A stretch of DNA of 9,651 nucleotides from CAYNGH01 sp964396845. GTDB lineage: Bacteria > Vulcanimicrobiota > JAJTBE01 > CAYNGH01. Position numbers and translations under genes: made by a program. Each line of letters starts with the position of its first letter. The stretch's first letter is position 1. Positions 1-6,120 of the stretch are shown here, piece after piece. Under the pieces are notes generated by a model. The model was not told the origin of the DNA. It worked only from the letters and a program-made list of their open reading frames with translations, and made no database searches. The DNA lies in contig CAYNGH010000126.1 of assembly GCA_964396845.1 (NCBI GenBank), positions 1 through 9,651 of the forward strand, in the 5' to 3' direction.

Positions 1-501
1 CGGGATCACATGAAATACATAATGGATCTGACCCAGGACATTCCTCTGGTGGAGGTGGATCCAGAGCAGATCCGGCAGGTAATCTTGAACCTTGTGATGA
101 ATGCTGTGGAGGCTCTCAATGAAAAAGGGACAATAACTATCAGTAGCGATTATGACCCTGATAGGGATCGGTTGAAATTTTCTGTCAGGGACAACGGGCC
201 GGGGATTTCCCCGGAAAATCTCAAGAAACTGTTTACTCCCTTTTTTACTACCAAGCAGATTGGCCGGGGAACCGGCCTGGGGCTGGCCATTTGTTATGGC
301 ATCATCAAGATGCACCGGGGCGATGTAAAGGTGGATTCCAAGGTTGGAAAAGGCAGTATTTTTACCGTGGAACTGCCGAGGATTCATGGAACCCTCACCA
401 GGAGCGAAATACTGGGGGATATTCCCGGGGCAGAAAAATCGGCAATCCCTTTTCAGCCCCGTCGGTTCCGTAAGCTCCAACAGGACACGGTGGCAAAATA
501 A
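1..501 (+). CDS. Sensor histidine kinase, C-terminal HATPase part (5' truncated)
   Basis: This is the C-terminal end of a sensor histidine kinase. The reading frame is open from base 1, so the sensor and HisKA parts lie upstream of the window. Counting from the first visible codon, the ATP-binding landmarks are an N box with N30 and N34 in a VILNLVMNAVEAL context, a G1 box DNGPGI at 64-69, an F box around FTPFFTTK at 78-85, and a G2 box GTGLGLAI at 90-97. These residues bind ATP for phosphorylating a histidine in the missing HisKA domain. The FTPFFTTK form is common in NtrB-like kinases. A variable tail of about 35 residues follows the catalytic fold. The next gene starts 33 nt later, so co-transcription with the receivers is likely and they are its probable partners. 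The signal sensed cannot be told. Confidence 0.93.
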   Translation, partial: RDHMKYIMDLTQDIPLVEVDPEQIRQVILNLVMNAVEALNEKGTITISSDYDPDRDRLKFSVRDNGPGISPENLKKLFTPFFTTKQIGRGTGLGLAICYGIIKMHRGDVKVDSKVGKGSIFTVELPRIHGTLTRSEILGDIPGAEKSAIPFQPRRFRKLQQDTVAK

Positions 502-534
502 GTAAAATAAATCTATTCAAGGGAGGAATCTCAG

Positions 535-918
535 ATGGCAAAAAAGATTCTCATTGTGGACGACGATCCTGACTTTGTGGAAATGAACCGGGCGGTCCTT
601 GTTGCGGGAGGGTATGAAGTGATCTCTGCAGGTCGCGCAAAGGACGGAATAAAGATGATCAAGGAGGAATCTCCGGATCTGCTTCTTCTGGATGTGATGA
701 TGGGATCCGATGTGGAAGGCTTCGATGCTGTGGAGGAGATTCGCGCTCTTCCCGGAGGCAGAGAGCTTCCCATCATAATGATCACTTCTTTTGACAAGCA
801 TCATAAAACCGCCTGGGCCGACAAGCCTGACAAGGCCTGGGTTGATGTGGAGCGATATCTGAACAAACCGGTGTCCCCGGAGGACCTTTTATCCGAGGTA
901 AAAGAAGCCCTCAAGTAG
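535..918 (+). CDS. Single-domain response regulator (CheY-like receiver)
   Basis: This 127-residue protein is a receiver (REC) domain and nothing else. The acidic pocket is D9-D11, the expected phospho-acceptor is D53 in LLLLDVMM, the conserved Thr is T84 in IMITS, and the conserved Lys is K111 in LNKPVSPEDL. A strong ribosome site GGGAGGA at 521-527 fixes the ATG. The stretch between T84 and K111 is several residues longer than in CheY and contains the tryptophans W94 and W102. With no output domain, the protein must act by binding a partner or by passing phosphate on. It lies 33 nt after a histidine kinase end and 31 nt before a close paralogue. The receiver call is secure; the partner is inferred from position. 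Confidence 0.93.
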   Translation: MAKKILIVDDDPDFVEMNRAVLVAGGYEVISAGRAKDGIKMIKEESPDLLLLDVMMGSDVEGFDAVEEIRALPGGRELPIIMITSFDKHHKTAWADKPDKAWVDVERYLNKPVSPEDLLSEVKEALK

Positions 919-949
919 CAAGATTTGCAGAAAAGTGGTGAATACAGCA

Positions 950-1339
950 ATGGATAAGAAAATATTGCTCATTGATGATGATCTGGATTTTACTGCCATG
1001 AACCGGGCAGTTCTGGAAAACCGTGGATATGTGGTTGACACGGCATCCACCGCCGGAGAGGGGCTTGAAAAGGTGGAAAAATTCAACCCTGATTTGATTA
1101 TTCTGGATCTCATGATGGAACATTACGACTCTGGCTTTACCTTCAGCTACAAGGTCAAATCCAGAAAAAACACCCGTTCCATTCCTATTATCATGGTGAC
1201 ATCAGTTCACCGGGAAACCGGCCTGCCCTTTGATGCCAGTACCAGGGAAGAAAAAGAATGGATCAAGGTGGATGAATTTCTGGAAAAGCCTATCAGCCCC
1301 GAGGATCTTGAAGCAACCATAAACAAGTATCTGGGATGA
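950..1339 (+). CDS. Single-domain response regulator, paralogue of the preceding gene
   Basis: This is a 129-residue stand-alone receiver domain. It has D9-D11 in the acidic pocket, phospho-acceptor D53 in ILDLMM, T84 in IMVTS, and K113 in LEKPISPEDL. It matches the preceding receiver at 29 of the first 57 positions and shares the long, Trp-containing stretch before the conserved Lys (EWIKVDEFLEKP), so the pair probably arose by duplication. I chose the ATG at 950 because it matches the paralogue's N-terminus and has a weak purine-rich site (AAGTGGTG) 9 nt upstream. In-frame GTG codons at 935 and 938 are possible but have no ribosome site. There is no output domain. The downstream kinase begins within, or 35 nt after, the end of this gene. 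Confidence 0.92.
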   Translation: MDKKILLIDDDLDFTAMNRAVLENRGYVVDTASTAGEGLEKVEKFNPDLIILDLMMEHYDSGFTFSYKVKSRKNTRSIPIIMVTSVHRETGLPFDASTREEKEWIKVDEFLEKPISPEDLEATINKYLG

Positions 1340-1362
1340 AGGAAGATACGGCTTTCAGCCCT

Positions 1363-1366
1363 GGAG
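1363..1366 (+). promoter_or_regulatory. Ribosome binding site choosing the REC-PAS-kinase start
   Basis: GGAG lies 8 nt before the ATG at 1375. The only other early start, the ATG at 1336, overlaps the previous stop codon (ATGA) but has no purine-rich site at a usable distance. The 35-nt gap that results also matches the other gaps in this operon (33 and 31 nt). Translational coupling from 1336 stays possible and would add 13 residues. Confidence 0.55.
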
Positions 1367-1374
1367 CAATCCCC

Positions 1375-2853
1375 ATGAAGGAAATGAAAGACAAATACGA
1401 TATCCTTGTTGTTGATGACGAGCTGGGAATGAGAGAAGGAGTCCGCAGGGTCCTGGGGCCATACGGCCACAATGTGTCAACGGCCCAGAATTGTGCCGAA
1501 GCCATGAAACTGTTAGATGACGGCAGTTTTGACCTGGCCCTTCTGGATATGCGCCTTCCCGACGGCGACGGCCTTTCTATTCTGGATGTAATAAAACAAC
1601 AGGATCCCCTGACGGTGTGCATCATGATAACTGCCTATGCTACCCTGGACACTGCAGTGGATGCCACCAAGCGGGGAGCTTTTGATTATCTCGCCAAACC
1701 CTTCACCGCGGATCAACTGCTGACAGTGGTGGATCGGGCCCTGGATCGCCGGGATCTTCTTGTTGAAGCTGATATACTCCGACAGGAACGGGATCGAAGC
1801 CTGCTGGAGCTTTCCCGGGAAAAAACCCGCCTGGGCACCATTATCCGGTGTATGGCCGACGGGGTTATTGTCACCAATCGGGATGGAGAAATCGTTCTTT
1901 TTAACAGCCGGGGGAGCAGATTTCTCAAGGATCATCTCACTGTCACTCCCGGCACTCCCTTCAGAGAAAAAGCCGTCAGTGAAGATATGGTGGAAATGGT
2001 GGAAACCGCAGGAGATCCTTCCCTGAACCGGGAGGTCGCAGGCCGGGAAATAAGCCTGGGAGAAGAAACACATCTTGCCAACTGCGCCACTCTCAGGGAT
2101 GAGGAAGGAGGTTTCCTGGGCACTGTTACAGTTCTGCGGGACATATCCCACATCAAGGAGCTGGAAAGGGCCAAAGCCCGGTTTGTTTCCATGGTCACCC
2201 ATGATCTTCGCGCTCCGGTGGCAGCCATAAAGGGATACCTGGACATAATTGTCAAGAAGGCGGCGGGAAATGACCCCGGTGTTTATGATCAGATGATTCT
2301 AAGATCCAGGGACAGGGCGGAAGGTTTGCTGGATCTCATCAGGGACCTTCTGGACATGAGCCGTATTGACGGTGGAAAGGTGGAACGGCAGATAGGGCCT
2401 GTGGATCTTGAGGAGCTTTTAAGGAATAATGCCGAATTCTTCAAGAACGATGCCCAGGCGAGGGATCTGAGTATCATCCTTGACCTGCCCGATACTGAAC
2501 TGACAGCCTCGGCTGATACCGATGAGCTGAACCGCATCATTACAAACCTCTTGAGCAATGCCATCAAATATAACCGGCCTGGAGGCACAATAACCATAAC
2601 TGCCGGAAGCCTGAAGGATCAGGTTCAGTTTTCCGTGGAAGATACAGGAATCGGCATGACCCCTCAGGAGCAGGAACGGCTGTTTGAGGATTTTTACCGG
2701 GCGGCGAATCCCCAGGCCAGAAAACAGACCGGCACAGGGCTGGGTCTTGCCATCACCCGCCGGCTGGTGGAAGCAAACTTTGGACGCATTGACGTGGATT
2801 CCTCCTGGCAGAAAGGAACCAAGTTCACCGTAACCCTTCCGGGGAAAAGCTGA
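1375..2853 (+). CDS. REC-PAS-HisKA-HATPase histidine kinase
   Basis: This 492-residue signalling kinase has a receiver domain at its N-terminus. REC spans about 7-120, with acidic residues D14, D15 and E16, acceptor D58 in LLDMRLPDGDG, T86 in ITAYAT and K108 in LAKPF; this style resembles NtrC-family receivers. A charged, probably coiled-coil linker (about 122-152) leads to a PAS domain (about 153-262). HisKA follows with H276 in MVTHDLRAPVAAI. The ATPase domain has an N box TNLLSNAIKY, a G1 box DTGIG at 423-427 and a G2 box GTGLGLAI near 453-460. No transmembrane segment is evident, so it is probably cytoplasmic. Its REC may take phosphate from the upstream kinase and gate its own kinase activity. 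Position after two receivers supports a shared pathway. All catalytic residues look intact. An alternative start at 1336 adds 13 residues. Confidence 0.93.
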   Translation: MKEMKDKYDILVVDDELGMREGVRRVLGPYGHNVSTAQNCAEAMKLLDDGSFDLALLDMRLPDGDGLSILDVIKQQDPLTVCIMITAYATLDTAVDATKRGAFDYLAKPFTADQLLTVVDRALDRRDLLVEADILRQERDRSLLELSREKTRLGTIIRCMADGVIVTNRDGEIVLFNSRGSRFLKDHLTVTPGTPFREKAVSEDMVEMVETAGDPSLNREVAGREISLGEETHLANCATLRDEEGGFLGTVTVLRDISHIKELERAKARFVSMVTHDLRAPVAAIKGYLDIIVKKAAGNDPGVYDQMILRSRDRAEGLLDLIRDLLDMSRIDGGKVERQIGPVDLEELLRNNAEFFKNDAQARDLSIILDLPDTELTASADTDELNRIITNLLSNAIKYNRPGGTITITAGSLKDQVQFSVEDTGIGMTPQEQERLFEDFYRAANPQARKQTGTGLGLAITRRLVEANFGRIDVDSSWQKGTKFTVTLPGKS

Positions 2854-2873
2854 AATATATCAACACACCCAGG

Positions 2874-2902
2874 GACTCATGCATCGCCGGCGTTGCTGAG
2901 TC
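2874..2902 (+). terminator. Possible stem-loop after the kinase operon
   Basis: GACTCA at 2874-2879 pairs with TGAGTC at 2897-2902. The pairing can continue with GCA/TGC across a one-base bulge toward a GC-rich centre, CGCCGGCG. It lies 20 nt after the kinase stop codon and before the next candidate promoter, which is where a terminator would be expected. Only four T residues follow (2904-2907), so a classical intrinsic terminator is not well supported. Confidence 0.35.
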
Positions 2903-2957
2903 ATTTTGGCTGATCATTTTATGCAATAACAACAATCTGTAGTCTGCAGTCTATTAT

Positions 2958-2987
2958 TTGCCAATGAATATTATTTTGGAGGATAAT
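2958..2987 (+). promoter_or_regulatory. Candidate sigma-70/A-type promoter for the PilZ gene pair
   Basis: The -35 box TTGCCA (2958-2963, 5 of 6 to consensus) is separated by 18 nt from the -10 box GATAAT (2982-2987, 5 of 6). Transcription would begin near 2994 and leave an untranslated leader of about 45 nt before the ATG at 3039. The surrounding 185-nt gap is AT-rich and holds no convincing gene. I saw no flagellar sigma-28-type element. Confidence 0.5.
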
Positions 2988-3038
2988 GACTGGAACAAAT
3001 AGAATAGTAATTTAATCCTGCCCAGAGGAGGTTAAGAG

Positions 3039-3782
3039 ATGCTGGGTTTTCTCTTTCCTAATAAAGGGAAGTTCAAATTGAAGGAAAACATGGAAGTTGA
3101 ACTGCAACTTCCGGATCCTGAAGGTCCAAGGAGTTATTTTTGCAATGTAATTGAAGCCTCGCCCAAGAAGGCAGGTTTTACTACTCCTAAAGAAGGCAAC
3201 CGTTACGTTAGCATAAACCCCAATGACATAATCAAGTGTATTGTACTTATTGATGACAGGATTCACGAGGTAAATGTGAAGGTTCAGACATCCCTTGACC
3301 GGGAGTTTGAAGCTTTGGTTTCCAAGAATGTAAACAGTTTCGAAACATTCCTGTCCAAGATCAAGAAATCATCAGATCAACCCCTGTTGATGGAAGTTCC
3401 CCTTGATTTCAGGGCAATAACCACTTCTCACCTGCAAAGAGCAGTTTCCAGGTCCATATCCCAGGACAACATGGAGATGGTGACCAACCTCCCCGTGCCT
3501 GAAGGCACTGACTTGATGCTTTATTTCCGGGTTCCCGATTCCCCCACTATAGAGGTTACAGGAAAATCTGAAAAAAGTGTCCCCCTTGAAGAAGATTCCA
3601 GAAAAAGTAAGACACGAATTGTCTTCAGTGACCCTTCCAAAGCCCAGGAAGCTGTTGAAACTGTCACCAGGTATATGGCCCATTACTACCGGAGGCTGGA
3701 TCGCATAAAAGAGATGGAGGAAAGGGGAGAGATTCCCAAATCCGATGACCGTCTGCGGCCCCCCATGCCACCACCAAGATAA
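3039..3782 (+). CDS. YcgR-like protein with degenerate PilZ domain
   Basis: This 247-residue, apparently cytoplasmic protein has a strong ribosome site GAGGAGGT (3025-3032) 6 nt before the ATG. Residues about 10-95 look like the N-terminal beta-barrel of YcgR-type flagellar brake proteins (VELQLP start, alternating strands). Residues about 115-180 resemble a PilZ barrel when laid over the next gene: SISQDNMEMVTNLPVPEG here against DLSGGGTQVITSLYVPEE there. The c-di-GMP contacts are missing. There is no RxxxR before the first strand, and DxSxxG is replaced by S139-I-S-Q-D-N144. The C-terminus has an extra helix-like charged region (about 200-232) and a proline-rich end (RPPMPPPR). It is probably a non-binding relative or partner of the downstream PilZ protein. 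The family assignment rests on this remote alignment and on adjacency, so it is tentative. Confidence 0.68.
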   Translation: MLGFLFPNKGKFKLKENMEVELQLPDPEGPRSYFCNVIEASPKKAGFTTPKEGNRYVSINPNDIIKCIVLIDDRIHEVNVKVQTSLDREFEALVSKNVNSFETFLSKIKKSSDQPLLMEVPLDFRAITTSHLQRAVSRSISQDNMEMVTNLPVPEGTDLMLYFRVPDSPTIEVTGKSEKSVPLEEDSRKSKTRIVFSDPSKAQEAVETVTRYMAHYYRRLDRIKEMEERGEIPKSDDRLRPPMPPPR

Positions 3783-3790
3783 AAAAATGC

Positions 3791-3810
3791 CGGACAGGGA
3801 AACCTGTCCG
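3791..3810 (+). terminator. Perfect 8-bp hairpin with GAAA loop between the PilZ genes
   Basis: CGGACAGG (3791-3798) and CCTGTCCG (3803-3810) are exact complements around a GAAA tetraloop, a very stable RNA fold. It begins 8 nt after the upstream stop codon and ends 12 nt before the GGAGGG ribosome site of the downstream gene. A short run TTTT (3817-3820) begins 6 nt past the stem. It could be a leaky terminator, an mRNA-stabilising hairpin or a processing site setting the ratio of the two proteins. The structure is certain; the role is inferred. Confidence 0.55.
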
Positions 3811-3832
3811 ATGCTGTTTTCTGGAGGGTTTC

Positions 3833-4507
3833 ATGGTTTTTGAGTTCTGGAGGAAAGCACCTTTGAGCCTGGATCCCGGAGAGGATGTGGAGGTCACCTT
3901 CTCCCCCACAGCTGGTTCCTTCTGTGTTGAAATAATGAAAGTCCAAAGCCAGGATCGGGATGAGATTGTCCTGAAGGTTCCCCAGAAGTTTCAGGGTGAA
4001 AGCCCCTTTGACATGGATATGCCTCTTCATATTTATGTCCGAAAAGACCTGATGCTGGGCAATTTTTTTACGAGAATTGAAAAGAAAAGCAACACAAAGG
4101 AATGTGAGTCGATTCATATTCCCATACCCGACAGGGTAAGATGGATAAAGATGGATTCCTCCAGCCTTCCTCTGAGGGATTATAAGCGGGTGGAGGTTCA
4201 GGTGCCCGTTGAAATCGGTTATATGCACAACAGGGTCAAGGGAGTGACTCAGGATCTGTCAGGAGGAGGAACCCAGGTCATTACATCTCTTTATGTCCCG
4301 GAAGAAGAAGAGATTGACCTTCGCATCGCCCTTCCACAATCATCGGTTTTTACCAGAGCCAGGGTTCTGCGCTGCCAGAAGATTAAAACAAAAAATACAG
4401 AAGAAGAAAAATTTCTGTTGGCGCTGGAATTTTGCGACATAAGCGAGGATTCCAGAAACCGAGTGATTTACTACACCATCAACCGCCAGGAGCCACCAAG
4501 CCTGTAG
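3833..4507 (+). CDS. YcgR-like PilZ domain protein, c-di-GMP binding
   Basis: This 224-residue cytoplasmic protein belongs to the YcgR/flagellar-brake type. An N-terminal YcgR-like barrel (about 8-105) is followed by a PilZ domain (about 113-215). Both c-di-GMP-binding signatures are present: RxxxR as R115-D-Y-K-R119 at the domain junction, and DxSxxG as D141-L-S-G-G-G146. Members of this family bind c-di-GMP and typically slow flagellar motors or alter surface behaviour. No flagellar gene is in view, so the target is not known. The ATG has a GGAGGG ribosome site at 3823-3828. The gene follows a PilZ-like paralogue by 50 nt and is probably co-transcribed with it through an intergenic hairpin. 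Its stop codon lies inside a 9-bp tandem repeat. Confidence 0.88.
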   Translation: MVFEFWRKAPLSLDPGEDVEVTFSPTAGSFCVEIMKVQSQDRDEIVLKVPQKFQGESPFDMDMPLHIYVRKDLMLGNFFTRIEKKSNTKECESIHIPIPDRVRWIKMDSSSLPLRDYKRVEVQVPVEIGYMHNRVKGVTQDLSGGGTQVITSLYVPEEEEIDLRIALPQSSVFTRARVLRCQKIKTKNTEEEKFLLALEFCDISEDSRNRVIYYTINRQEPPSL

Positions 4508-4523
4508 AGCCTGTAGAGCCTGT
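4499..4523 (+). repeat. 9-bp tandem repeat over the PilZ gene stop codon
   Basis: The unit AGCCTGTAG occurs twice in full (4499-4507 and 4508-4516), then partly (AGCCTGT, 4517-4523). The first unit supplies the last two codons and the TAG stop of the PilZ gene; the second repeats an in-frame TAG. Because the unit is three codons long, gain or loss of copies keeps the frame. Confidence 0.8.
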
Positions 4524-4573
4524 CTTCAAAGTCGGCCTGTCTGTTTGGTCTTCCTGAGAATGCATGATAGTTT

Positions 4574-4607
4574 AAAAAACACATCCTGATCAAAAGATCC
4601 CTTTTTT
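4574..4607. terminator. Weak bidirectional terminator candidate in convergent gap
   Basis: The 131-nt gap between the convergent genes holds A6 (4574-4579), GATC-AAAA-GATC (4588-4599) and T6 (4602-4607). A four-base stem followed after two bases by six T residues could end + strand transcription. On the other strand, the T-run derived from A6 lies farther away. The stem is short, so support is weak, but this is the only termination-like sequence between these converging genes. Confidence 0.3.
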
Positions 4608-4638
4608 GCCCCGGCATGTATTAAGAGGATCAGGGTAA

Positions 4639-5910
4639 TCATTCCTGGGGTTCTTTATGTTTTGCCGCCTCGGTGGGAATTTCGAAAATATTGTCCATGA
4701 ATTCCACTCCGCCTCTGTAACCCAGACGCCAGCCTTCTTTGATGCCAGCGTAAGCCCCCACAAGAGAGCCTTTGGCAGAATTGTGATATATGGAGTTGCC
4801 TTTTCTGGTGATGTCTTCATCCACAACTTCGTTAACAGCATTTTGAACTTTCCGGGTAATTCCCCGGTTAAAACCGTATCTGCCATCAATGATGGTGGAC
4901 AGGCTTCCCGATACCAGTCCCACGGCAGTCCCCACCGCAGCGCCCAGGGGACCTCCGATGGCAGCCCCTACCAAAGCCGGAGGGAAAATCTTGCCGGCAT
5001 TGGTGGCAAAAAGAAGCAGGGGTCTTGTAATCTCCCGACGGTTCTCACCCATCTCCACCGAATGCAGAGAACCTTCCACAATACCACCGGGAGCATTCAT
5101 GAGAATTCCGCTGATGCCTGACACAACCCCGACAGATCTAATCAAGGTCTTGGTGATAATTCCCCGATCAGAAGAATCTTTTAATACGGGGCCGTTGGAG
5201 TTGCCGGGGCTGTTATTCTCCCGGATGTCCTGGAGGATAAACTGCGCCCCGGAGAGGAGGCCCGCGCCGGAGCCCTGGCCGATCTGTTTCCCCCTGGTCC
5301 AGCCTTCTTTCATCCCTGCAATACCGCCGGCATACACGCTGTTTATGACTTTCCTTAAAGTGGAGGATTCCTGTTTCCGGGGCAGTTTGTCCATCTGCCG
5401 TGCCACTCTGCTGTCAACTGCTTTAATAAGGTTGTCCATTCCCCCGGATTTGTTGTCCATGAAGCTTTTCAAGGAAGCAGAAACATAGCCCGTCATTCCG
5501 CCAAGAACCAACCCTACAGGCCCCCAAATGACACTGCCTGCCACTGCTCCGGTAATTGTCCTGTTGATTATAGACAGTTTACTCAGTTCTTTTTTTCGTT
5601 GGGAGATGTCCTTGCCGGGCTTTACTGCCTGATTATAACCGATTTTCATTCCCAGAGAGATATTGTGAGTGGCTGTTACTGCTCCGTTGATGATGCCTGC
5701 GGTTGTTGCGAAGGCTTTTCTTGCCCTGCGGGAAATTTTGCCTCGGGACTTGGGCCGGCTGGCTTCTTCGTCTGATGGAGTTGAGGAAACATCAACCCTG
5801 TCAGAAACAGTGACTTCCTCAACGCTGTTGATGACTTTGCCGGGCCTGTCGTTACCCCGCAGGGAATTTGAATCCCGGGGAAACATGTTCTGAATGCTGT
5901 TGCTGTTCAT
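4639..5910 (-). CDS. Unrecognised protein with duplicated glycine-zipper module
   Basis: I do not recognise this 423-residue protein. Residues 1-65 are polar and probably disordered, ending in a basic cluster (RGKISRRARK), with no signal peptide. The rest consists of two related halves offset by exactly 190 residues. Each half has a glycine-rich hydrophobic stretch (121-147, around WGPVGLVLGG; 311-337, around GGPLGAAVG), a polar segment, then a motif GMKEGW (199-204) or GIKEGW (389-394) followed by a Gly/basic stretch. Similar G-rich motifs (SLGMKIGYN, 85-93; SLHSVEMGEN, 281-290) precede each zipper. Gly-zipper segments usually pack as membrane helices or oligomerise in membranes, so a membrane-associated or channel-like role is possible but unproven. 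The ATG has only a weak AAGG site, but a strong promoter lies upstream. It is likely transcribed alone. Confidence 0.85.
   Translation of the reverse strand: MNSNSIQNMFPRDSNSLRGNDRPGKVINSVEEVTVSDRVDVSSTPSDEEASRPKSRGKISRRARKAFATTAGIINGAVTATHNISLGMKIGYNQAVKPGKDISQRKKELSKLSIINRTITGAVAGSVIWGPVGLVLGGMTGYVSASLKSFMDNKSGGMDNLIKAVDSRVARQMDKLPRKQESSTLRKVINSVYAGGIAGMKEGWTRGKQIGQGSGAGLLSGAQFILQDIRENNSPGNSNGPVLKDSSDRGIITKTLIRSVGVVSGISGILMNAPGGIVEGSLHSVEMGENRREITRPLLLFATNAGKIFPPALVGAAIGGPLGAAVGTAVGLVSGSLSTIIDGRYGFNRGITRKVQNAVNEVVDEDITRKGNSIYHNSAKGSLVGAYAGIKEGWRLGYRGGVEFMDNIFEIPTEAAKHKEPQE
4711..4980 (-). repeat. Second copy of the glycine-zipper/KEGW module (residues 311-400)
   Basis: This segment encodes residues 311-400 of the glycine-zipper protein. 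It aligns without gaps to residues 121-210 (26 of 90 identical by eye, 12 of 30 in the hydrophobic core). Shared anchors are GPxG, GxVSxSL, a D at 152/342 and KEGW. The copies are diverged, so the duplication is old. Confidence 0.65.
5281..5550 (-). repeat. First copy of the glycine-zipper/KEGW module (residues 121-210)
   Basis: This segment encodes residues 121-210, the N-terminal copy of the duplicated module. It contains the zipper around WGPVGLVLGG, GYVSASL, MDNKSG and, at its end, GMKEGWTRG. The constant 190-residue offset to the second copy over all these anchors argues for true duplication rather than chance low-complexity similarity. Confidence 0.65.
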
Positions 5911-5966
5911 GTTGTGCCTTATCGTAAAATAATCTGGCTCTGTCCCGGTTCATGCGCCTTCGAACA

Positions 5967-5995
5967 ATTATACCACTATGGGCCGTAATTGTAAA
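5967..5995 (-). promoter_or_regulatory. Strong sigma-70/A-type promoter for the glycine-zipper gene
   Basis: On the - strand, the -35 box TTTACA (5990-5995, 5 of 6) and a perfect -10 box TATAAT (5967-5972) are separated by exactly 17 nt. An A/T-rich stretch upstream (about 5996-6020) could serve as an UP element. Transcription would begin near 5960, about 50 nt before the ATG. This is the best promoter match in the window. Its 210-nt intergenic region (5911-6120) contains no gene that I can support. Confidence 0.7.
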
Positions 5996-6120
5996 AAGAA
6001 ATCAAAACTCCATACTTTTTATTATCTGTGAAAAACCCCTTTAATACAAGAAACTGAACATACTTAGTCCGGCTGGCCCCAATTTCTGGCAAAATGTTAA
6101 CAATCAGTTTACAATTGACT

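Noticed and set aside
1513..2202. 229-codon - strand frame opposite the REC-PAS-kinase
   Set aside because: The + strand encodes clear REC, PAS and HisKA motifs through this region. The antisense frame shows no recognisable motif.
2978..3015. Nine-codon reading frame (ATG at 2986) after GGAGG, as a leader peptide for the PilZ pair
   Set aside because: The spacing between GGAGG and ATG is only 3 nt, the peptide has no runs of regulatory codons, and the same bases are better explained as a -10 box.
4585..4634. CCTGATC/GATCAGG inverted repeat in the convergent gap as a terminator
   Set aside because: The arms are separated by 36 nt and are not followed by a T-run, so a functional hairpin is unlikely.
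4889..5488. 199-codon + strand frame opposite the glycine-zipper gene
   Set aside because: It lies wholly antisense to a gene with a strong promoter and an internal protein repeat, has no ribosome site of its own, and its Pro/Arg-rich translation is typical of a shadow frame.
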